From Pseudomonadota bacterium (lineage in GTDB: Bacteria; Bdellovibrionota; JAFGOL01): a DNA stretch of 7,137 bases. The stretch spans positions 1-7,137 of the forward strand of contig JAPLFT010000205.1 of NCBI GenBank assembly GCA_026390535.1, written 5' to 3'. The stretch's first letter is position 1; each line of letters starts with the position of its first letter. The position numbers were made by a program, and so were the translations under genes. This document shows, in pieces, positions 1 through 4,875 of the stretch. The notes beneath the pieces were generated by a model. That model made no database searches. It was not told where the DNA came from and saw nothing but the letters and a program-made list of their open reading frames with translations.

Positions 1-324
1 GCGTTATCTTCGGCAATTATTAAAGATTTCCTGGAAAAAGAAAATATTTTTGCATTTTACTCAACTCACTTCATGGAACTACCAAGGATGAATGGAATAG
101 ATTTTTTCAGGATGAAAGGGTTGAATTATATTGAATATAAAAAATCATTTAATGAACAAAAAAAATATGAACTGAACGACAGGATCAGGATGATAAATCT
201 ATTCATGAGATATGAGATCGAACCGGATGATTCAAACAGGGAATATTTTGACGCTATAAATATCGCAAATATTCTGGGATTGGACATAAAAATAATAGAA
301 GATGCAAAAAAACAGTTACGTTAA
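1..324 (+). CDS. MutS-family ATPase, C-terminal fragment (5' end outside window)
   Basis: The reading frame is already open at base 1 and ends with TAA at 322-324, giving the last 107 residues of a longer protein. The first ATG, at 73, is not the true start: the residues before it carry family sequence and no ribosome binding site precedes it. Visible residues 18-27 (AFYSTHFMEL) match the switch-His segment of MutS ATPases (ATHYHEL in the complete MutS of this window). Residues 82-105 (DAINIANILGL, then II and an A-K) match the closing IQVASMAGLP..VI.RA segment. Walker A, Walker B and the signature motif lie outside the window. In MutS proteins this part completes the dimeric ABC-type ATPase. 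The sequence differs strongly from the neighbouring MutS and lacks its clamp-binding tail, so it is probably a MutS paralogue of another subfamily, not a duplicate of mutS. Role unknown: it could act in mismatch repair, recombination control or something else. Confidence 0.75.
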   Translation, partial: ALSSAIIKDFLEKENIFAFYSTHFMELPRMNGIDFFRMKGLNYIEYKKSFNEQKKYELNDRIRMINLFMRYEIEPDDSNREYFDAINIANILGLDIKIIEDAKKQLR

Positions 325-936
325 TTATTTTCCGGCAAATAACACCCTGTAGTACTGAAACTTAAAATATTCATTCAGTATTTTTCTGAATACATTAAAG
401 TCATGCCACCAGGCATTATATTCCAGCTGTTGAACACTGGTAGCATAGGTAGTTATTTGTACACCATCGTTTTTAAACACTCTGCGGAATAAGAGTTCCG
501 CCCTCTGCATATGATATATTGATGTAACAAGTACGATATTCTTTATGTTGTTTTGTTTTGCGAATTCCTCGGATACCTTTGCGTTTTCCCATGTACTCGT
601 AGAGATATTATCTATTTTTATCCTGTCTCTATCATTGATGGACCAGTGATATGTTTTAGACAGTTGGTCAAAGCTGACTTTATTGTACGTCCCGGCTATA
701 AACATGCGTGGAATATTATTTCCCTTCATCAGATCATACGCAGCCTCTAATCTTCCACCGCTACCTGCTAAGACTACTATCATCTCAGAATTTTCTGGTA
801 CTCTTTGAACTTTCTGCATATTGTATATTTCTATACCGTACTGTTGCACACCTATAAGCTCAAGGATCAAAAATGTTATAAGTATCGTCGTTATAAAAAA
901 CCATGAATAATTTTTGAATATTTCTTTACTGCTCAA
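325..936 (-). CDS. DUF218 (SanA/YdcF/ElyC-like) membrane-anchored protein
   Basis: A 203-residue protein. Residues about 11-30 form one hydrophobic segment preceded by Lys4 and Lys8, as in an N-in signal anchor that would place the rest outside the inner membrane. The soluble part carries the DUF218 pattern: a beta-strand plus glycine turn (VVLAGSGGR, residues 54-62) followed by an Ala-rich helix, a FIAGT strand (79-83), STSTWENA (112-119, the family's T..EN motif) and VTSIYHMQRA (138-147, the VTS.YH..RA motif). Family members such as SanA and ElyC affect envelope integrity or cell-wall precursor handling, but their biochemical activity is poorly defined, so no substrate is assigned. The start is TTG at 936, supported by an AAGAGGTGG ribosome binding site six bases upstream; the next Met is residue 40, after the membrane segment. 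The gene overlaps the mutS end by 11 bases, suggesting translational coupling. Its stop abuts the stop of the converging gene. Confidence 0.85.
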   Translation of the reverse strand: MSSKEIFKNYSWFFITTILITFLILELIGVQQYGIEIYNMQKVQRVPENSEMIVVLAGSGGRLEAAYDLMKGNNIPRMFIAGTYNKVSFDQLSKTYHWSINDRDRIKIDNISTSTWENAKVSEEFAKQNNIKNIVLVTSIYHMQRAELLFRRVFKNDGVQITTYATSVQQLEYNAWWHDFNVFRKILNEYFKFQYYRVLFAGK

Positions 937-3493
937 CCTTGTCCACCTCTTCTTTCCACTTGTACAGCTTGCTTAGAGCGTCCAGCGGTGTGATTTTATT
1001 AAGGTCTATCTTAGCAAGTTCGTCTATAAATTCAAAGTTATTTTTTTCTTGTGCAGTAACATCATTTTTTGCTGGCTCATTGTCCTGGGAAATTTTAGTG
1101 AACAGGGAAAGTTGATCCGTGTCCTTCAGGTCTACGCCTCTTGCTCTTTCTTCCTCAAGCTTTCTCATTATATGATATGCCCTCTTGATAACGCTGTCAG
1201 GGAGTCCGGCCATACTGGCAACCTGAATACCATAGCTCCGTGAAGCAGGCTTTTGAATGATCTTCCTTAAAAAGAAAAGCCCGTCTTTTTCTTCCTCAAC
1301 AGACATAGAAAAATTCCTGGCACCCGATAATTCCTGTTCAAGTATGGTTAATTCATGATAATGCGTTGCGAACATACACTTTGCGCCGATCTTATTGTGT
1401 ATATATTCCGCTATAGCCCACGCAATGGATATACCGTCGTAGGTGCTTGTACCGCGCCCTATCTCATCCAGGATTATCAGACTATCCTTGGTGGCGGAAT
1501 ATATTATGTTGGATGTCTCTATCATTTCCACCATAAATGTACTCTGCCCCTGAAGTATATAATCCGTGGCACCTACTCTTGTAAAAACCCTGTCTACTAC
1601 CGGAATACTTGCGTAGGATGCAGGGATAAATGACCCCATGTGGCTCATTATCACAAGTAACGCTACAGTCCTCATAAGAGTACTTTTTCCGGCCATATTA
1701 GGGCCTGTGATGATATGGAAAAAACATTCGGAGTTTAAAGATATATCGTTCGGAATAAATTCGTCCCCCATGGTCTGGTCAAGTACCGGGTGTTTCGCAT
1801 CCTTCAATACCAGGTCAAAGCCCTTATATATGTCAGGTCTTGTATATTTTCTTTTTATGGCAAGCCATGCAAAATTCGCTATGGTATCGATCTCAGCCGC
1901 CCACAAAGAAAGATCAAGCGCGCGGGATAGGAATTTTTCTTTGAACTGTAGCGCAAAATCATTTATGCGTTTTTCCTCAAGCTGTACCCTATTCTCTTCT
2001 GCATTAAGAAGTTTTATCTCCAGCTCCCTGAGCTCCGGGGTCATAAAACGCTCGCCGTTAACCAGTGTCTGTTTTCTTTGATAATTCTCAGGAACCAGAT
2101 GAAGGTTTGCGTTTGTTATCTCTATATAGTATCCAAAGACCTTGTTATATTTTATTTTCAGTGATGATATTTTTGTTCTTTCCTTTTCACTCCTCTCCAT
2201 CTCAAGCAGAACCTGTTTACTATTTGAATGGAGATCTATAAGTTCATCCAGTTCATGATCAAAACCGTGTTTGAATATTCCGCCCTCTTTTGAGATAAAC
2301 GGAAGCTCATCTTCAAATTTTACGGAAAGTTCTGAGGCAAAATCGTAGAGATCTTTTATATCTATGTCTTTTATTTTCAGATTAAGGTCAGCTGTTGATT
2401 CCTTTACGCTGGCAACTACTTCTATACTATCCAGAAGACGCTTAAAATCCCTCGGGCCAAATTGTCCCAGAGCCACTTTGGAAGAGAGTCTTTCTATATC
2501 CGAGCACTGAGTAAACAATAATCTTATTTTTTCCAGTGTATTATAGTTCTTAGTCAGTGTTTCTACAGCATCTAATCTATTGTTTATAGCCTTTTCATCT
2601 TTAAGCGGCTGTCCTATGGTCTGTCTCAGCATCCTTCCGCCCATCGGTGTTATGGTTTCATCCAGACATCCAAGGAAAGAGTTGAAAAGATCAAGATTTT
2701 TTGATGTAAATTCATCTATACCTAAGAACTCCGACGATGATACCTTGTAAAAATATCTTATGTGCGGGAAAGAATCCCTAAACTGTGTGTCTACAAGATA
2801 ATTGATTATAAGTTTTCCGGCCTTTACTTCGTGTTTTCCAAGACGGGTATCCACTATCATCTGATTAAAGTTTATGTTTGAAAGGCTCTTTGGTTCCAGC
2901 GATGAAAAACTCACATTAAGGAGGAATCTTTTTAAGACCTCAGGGATGTGGACTTCTTTTTCATAGATAACTTCGCGCGGAGCGATCAACGCTACCTCTT
3001 TTACAAGCTCGTCGGTGCTATTAACGGTGTTGGCTTTAAACTCCCCCGTCGTATAATCAAGGCAGGCATAGCTCCATTTTCCTTCATCAAAAACAAGCGA
3101 GACAAGGTAAGAGGTCTGCTTACCCTCTATTACATTTGAATCATAAACAAGCGACGGGGTTATTACCCTTATTATTTCTCTTTTAACTATTCCCTTTGCC
3201 ATTTTTGGATCTTCCATCTGTTCGCAGATGGCAACGCTCAAGCCCTTTTGTGTAAGTTTTGATATATATGAAGAAACCGCATGATAAGGGACACCACACA
3301 TTGGAATAGGGTTTTTCTTGTCCCTTGAGGTAAGCGCAATACCCATTATGGGAGCTGCTTTTAAGGCATCATCCAAAAAAAGCTCGTAAAAATCTCCCAT
3401 CCTAAAGAACAGGAGCTTGCCCGGGACCTGAGCCTTAGCCTCGTTGTATTGTTTCATCATCGGTGTGAAATTATCTGTTATTACAGAATTCAT
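926..3493 (-). CDS. mutS: DNA mismatch repair protein MutS
   Basis: An 855-residue, full-length MutS (E. coli MutS is 853). It binds mismatches and small loops in DNA as a dimer and recruits MutL in an ATP-dependent way. Domain I carries the mismatch-reading GDFYELF motif (33-39), with Phe35 and Glu37 as the expected wedge and base-contact residues. The connector, lever and clamp domains follow (about 125-560, including FGYYIEIT at 453-460). The ATPase domain has Walker A GPNMAGKST (597-605), the signature STFMVEM (651-657), Walker B with Asp676-Glu677 in ILDEIGRGT and the switch His711 in ATHYHEL. Near the end, QLSLF (794-798) fits a beta-clamp binding motif, and the last helix (about 836-850) resembles the tetramerisation tail. 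The start is ATG, with an AGGGA ribosome binding site nine bases upstream. The gene lies 20 bases after rlmN and overlaps the DUF218 gene. No mutL is in the window. All key residues are present and there is no sign of damage. Confidence 0.98.
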   Translation of the reverse strand: MNSVITDNFTPMMKQYNEAKAQVPGKLLFFRMGDFYELFLDDALKAAPIMGIALTSRDKKNPIPMCGVPYHAVSSYISKLTQKGLSVAICEQMEDPKMAKGIVKREIIRVITPSLVYDSNVIEGKQTSYLVSLVFDEGKWSYACLDYTTGEFKANTVNSTDELVKEVALIAPREVIYEKEVHIPEVLKRFLLNVSFSSLEPKSLSNINFNQMIVDTRLGKHEVKAGKLIINYLVDTQFRDSFPHIRYFYKVSSSEFLGIDEFTSKNLDLFNSFLGCLDETITPMGGRMLRQTIGQPLKDEKAINNRLDAVETLTKNYNTLEKIRLLFTQCSDIERLSSKVALGQFGPRDFKRLLDSIEVVASVKESTADLNLKIKDIDIKDLYDFASELSVKFEDELPFISKEGGIFKHGFDHELDELIDLHSNSKQVLLEMERSEKERTKISSLKIKYNKVFGYYIEITNANLHLVPENYQRKQTLVNGERFMTPELRELEIKLLNAEENRVQLEEKRINDFALQFKEKFLSRALDLSLWAAEIDTIANFAWLAIKRKYTRPDIYKGFDLVLKDAKHPVLDQTMGDEFIPNDISLNSECFFHIITGPNMAGKSTLMRTVALLVIMSHMGSFIPASYASIPVVDRVFTRVGATDYILQGQSTFMVEMIETSNIIYSATKDSLIILDEIGRGTSTYDGISIAWAIAEYIHNKIGAKCMFATHYHELTILEQELSGARNFSMSVEEEKDGLFFLRKIIQKPASRSYGIQVASMAGLPDSVIKRAYHIMRKLEEERARGVDLKDTDQLSLFTKISQDNEPAKNDVTAQEKNNFEFIDELAKIDLNKITPLDALSKLYKWKEEVDKVEQ
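943..951 (-). promoter_or_regulatory. Ribosome binding site for the DUF218 gene, inside mutS
   Basis: On the minus strand AAGAGGTGG ends six bases before the TTG at 936. This strong Shine-Dalgarno match, lying in the last codons of mutS, is the reason to accept TTG as the start and to expect coupled translation of the two genes. Confidence 0.75.
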
Positions 3494-3502
3494 TTATTCT
3501 GA

Positions 3503-3507
3503 TCCCT
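3503..3507 (-). promoter_or_regulatory. Ribosome binding site for mutS
   Basis: Minus-strand AGGGA lies nine bases before the mutS ATG, within the 20-base gap after the rlmN stop codon. The match is moderate but well placed, and it supports the annotated start, which also agrees with family length. Confidence 0.5.
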
Positions 3508-3513
3508 ATATCT

Positions 3514-4569
3514 CTATCTTTTGGCCCTTGACTTAAGCTGGCCACAGGCCGCGCTTATATCTGTTCCACGGCTGTGTCTGACATTACATATCACACCTTT
3601 AGAGGCCAGGTAATCATAAAAATCACTGAGTGTTTTAACGTCCGGAGCATCAAAATCGGGCGCTCCAGGATGAGGATTAAAAGGTATAAGATTCACTTTT
3701 ACCGGTAAATCTTTTAATAGTTTTGCAAGGGTTTCTGCATCTTTTTTTGAATCGTTCAGTCCCCTAAAAAGTATATATTCTATGGTTATAAATTCCAGGC
3801 TCTTTAAAGGTAGTTTTTTTATGGAAGAGATCAACTCATTTATCTTATACGTTTTATTTATAGGCATTATTTTATCTCTCAACTCGTCGTTAGCGGCGTT
3901 AAGTGAAATGGCAAGTTTTACTCCTGATCTTTTTTTGAATTCAAACATCTGCGGTATTAATCCGCAGGTGGACACAGTAATTTTTCTTGTGCCGAACGCA
4001 AGGGCGTTGTGATCCGTCAGTATATCCACGGCTTTTATCACAGCTTCTATATTATCAAGAGGCTCACCCATACCCATAAATACTATATTAGTTATAGTCC
4101 TAAAGCCGCTATCATCTGTTTTAAAACCGAGTTGTTCTTTTGCATAATAATTTATATCCATTACCTGATTAACTATCTCCGACGTAGAAAGATCACGCGT
4201 AAATCCCTGTTTTGCCGTACAACAAAAGGTACAACCCATTTTACAGCCGACCTGGGTTGATACGCATACGGTAATTCTGTCCTCTTTCGGTATAAGAACA
4301 CTCTCTATGGTCTGTCCGTCTTTAAGCTCAAACAGGAACTTGATGCATCCGTCTTTTGCCTTTTCAGTCTCTATTATTTTTAATCCGGATATCTTATAGT
4401 TTTGCGAAAAATATGACCTTAGTTCATTTGCAATATCCGTCATCTGGTTAAAATCTTCCACCCTTCTCTTATATATCCATTTGAATATGTTCTTTGCCGA
4501 ATAAGCCGGTTTGCCAAATCCAGCTACAATAGTCGTGAGTTCTTTCATGGTAAGGTCTTTAAATTCCAT
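3514..4569 (-). CDS. rlmN: Dual-specificity 23S rRNA / tRNA adenine-C2 methyltransferase RlmN
   Basis: A 351-residue radical-SAM enzyme that methylates C2 of A2503 in 23S rRNA and, in well-studied members, A37 of some tRNAs, supporting translation accuracy. An N-terminal small helical domain (about 1-60, with FKWIY and MTDI typical of the family) precedes the radical-SAM barrel. The 4Fe-4S cluster cysteines are Cys109, Cys113 and Cys116 (C-x3-C-x2-C). GMGEPLDN (166-173) is the SAM-binding glycine motif. The methyl-carrying cysteine is Cys342 in RGTDISAACGQL. Glu89 and Cys102 sit at the same spacing to the cluster as the conserved Glu105 and Cys118 of E. coli RlmN. GEPL rather than Cfr-type GEAL, and full RlmN layout, favour RlmN over the resistance enzyme Cfr. 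The ATG at 4569 is the first possible start, since an in-frame TGA lies nine bases upstream; its ribosome binding site is weak. It appears to be the first gene of the rlmN-mutS-DUF218 cluster. Confidence 0.97.
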   Translation of the reverse strand: MEFKDLTMKELTTIVAGFGKPAYSAKNIFKWIYKRRVEDFNQMTDIANELRSYFSQNYKISGLKIIETEKAKDGCIKFLFELKDGQTIESVLIPKEDRITVCVSTQVGCKMGCTFCCTAKQGFTRDLSTSEIVNQVMDINYYAKEQLGFKTDDSGFRTITNIVFMGMGEPLDNIEAVIKAVDILTDHNALAFGTRKITVSTCGLIPQMFEFKKRSGVKLAISLNAANDELRDKIMPINKTYKINELISSIKKLPLKSLEFITIEYILFRGLNDSKKDAETLAKLLKDLPVKVNLIPFNPHPGAPDFDAPDVKTLSDFYDYLASKGVICNVRHSRGTDISAACGQLKSRAKR

Positions 4570-4577
4570 AGACGCTC

Positions 4578-4606
4578 AATTTAATCTCACTAAGTAAAAA
4601 TCGCAA
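4578..4606 (-). promoter_or_regulatory. Weak candidate promoter for rlmN
   Basis: Read on the minus strand, TTGCGA (4601-4606) and TAAATT (4578-4583) are 17 bases apart, each matching four of six consensus bases. Transcription would begin only a few bases before the rlmN ATG, giving an almost leaderless message, which would agree with its poor ribosome binding site. In AT-rich DNA such a match can arise by chance. The -35 part overlaps the outer edge of the palindrome. Confidence 0.2.
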
Positions 4607-4821
4607 CAGATAAATATCCCTGTAGGATTTTAATATAAAACAGGCCAAAACTTATGCAGCTTTTTGGGTGCCTGTTCTTAATCTATACGAACGTTAAAAA
4701 ATCCGTCAGCAAGTTGCATAGCAGCGGCCACGGATTTTAGTGAGTATAGATTTAGAACGGGCAAAAAGCGAAGGTTTTGGGATGTTTTATATTAAAATCC
4801 TATAGGGATAGGGATTTGTTG
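4604..4821. repeat. Long imperfect palindrome (foldback / possible MITE-like element)
   Basis: The left arm (4604-4688) is the imperfect reverse complement of the right arm (4744-4821). The best block is 18 perfect pairs, 4625-4642 (GGATTTTAATATAAAACA) against 4783-4800. Outside it, 4615-4624 pairs with 4801-4810 with one G-T, and 4604-4611 pairs with 4814-4821 with one G-T, after a three-base mismatch. Inside it, 4645-4653 pairs with 4772-4780, a T-run at 4661-4666 pairs with an A-run at 4762-4767, and 4674-4688 pairs with 4744-4758 with one mismatch. A separate inner stem (4698-4706 with 4730-4738, AAAATCCGT/ACGGATTTT) closes a 23-base loop containing GCAAGTTGC. A strand from this region would fold into one rod of about 100 bases. 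It could be a transposon-derived miniature element, a structured RNA or a protein-binding palindrome; the sequence alone does not decide. Confidence 0.85.
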
Positions 4822-4865
4822 TATTTATAGATATCTTATTGTATCCTAAAATCACGTATTAATTC

Positions 4866-4871
4866 AAGGTG
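4866..4871 (+). promoter_or_regulatory. Ribosome binding site for the protease-barrel gene
   Basis: AAGGTG ends four bases before ATG 4876, and an in-frame TGA occupies 4873-4875. Together these fix the start at 4876, so the hydrophobic signal peptide begins at residue 2. Confidence 0.65.
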
Positions 4872-4875
4872 TTGA

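Larger units (their letters stand above)
4570..4875. other. Divergent intergenic region between rlmN and the protease-barrel gene
   Basis: These 306 bases separate two genes transcribed away from each other, so promoters for both should lie here. I see no credible protein-coding frame, tRNA or CRISPR repeat. About 220 of the bases are taken up by one long imperfect palindrome (listed separately), leaving roughly 35 bases next to rlmN and 55 next to the protease gene. The latter stretch is AT-rich and could hold a promoter, but I find no strong -35/-10 pair there. Because both genes point outward, the palindrome cannot be an ordinary terminator for either. Confidence 0.85.

Noticed and set aside
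373..391. Small hairpin ATTCAG / CTGAAT as a terminator for the plus-strand MutS-like gene
   Set aside because: Only six pairs, AT-rich, no T-run after the stem, and inside the DUF218 coding sequence.
1049..1633. Two shorter plus-strand open frames (1049-1243 and 1355-1633) opposite mutS
   Set aside because: Both are antisense to the conserved ATPase and tail region of mutS, with no protein-like features of their own.
1638..2081. A 147-codon open frame on the plus strand, antisense to mutS
   Set aside because: It lies wholly inside the well-supported mutS gene, matches no family I recognise and has no clear ribosome binding site; it is a shadow frame.
3782..4260. Two plus-strand open frames opposite rlmN
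   Set aside because: They mirror conserved RlmN codons, including the cluster cysteines, and show no independent coding signal.
3514..4569. Cfr-type antibiotic resistance methyltransferase
   Set aside because: The GMGEPLDN motif and the overall layout fit housekeeping RlmN, not Cfr.
4604..4821. Palindrome read as a bidirectional transcription terminator
   Set aside because: Both flanking genes are transcribed away from it, so neither needs a terminator here, and its size is far beyond a normal terminator stem.
4810..4850. Sigma70-like promoter for the protease-barrel gene in the AT-rich stretch after the palindrome
   Set aside because: Candidates such as TTGTAT with TATCCT match the consensus too poorly to list; a promoter is likely here but cannot be placed.
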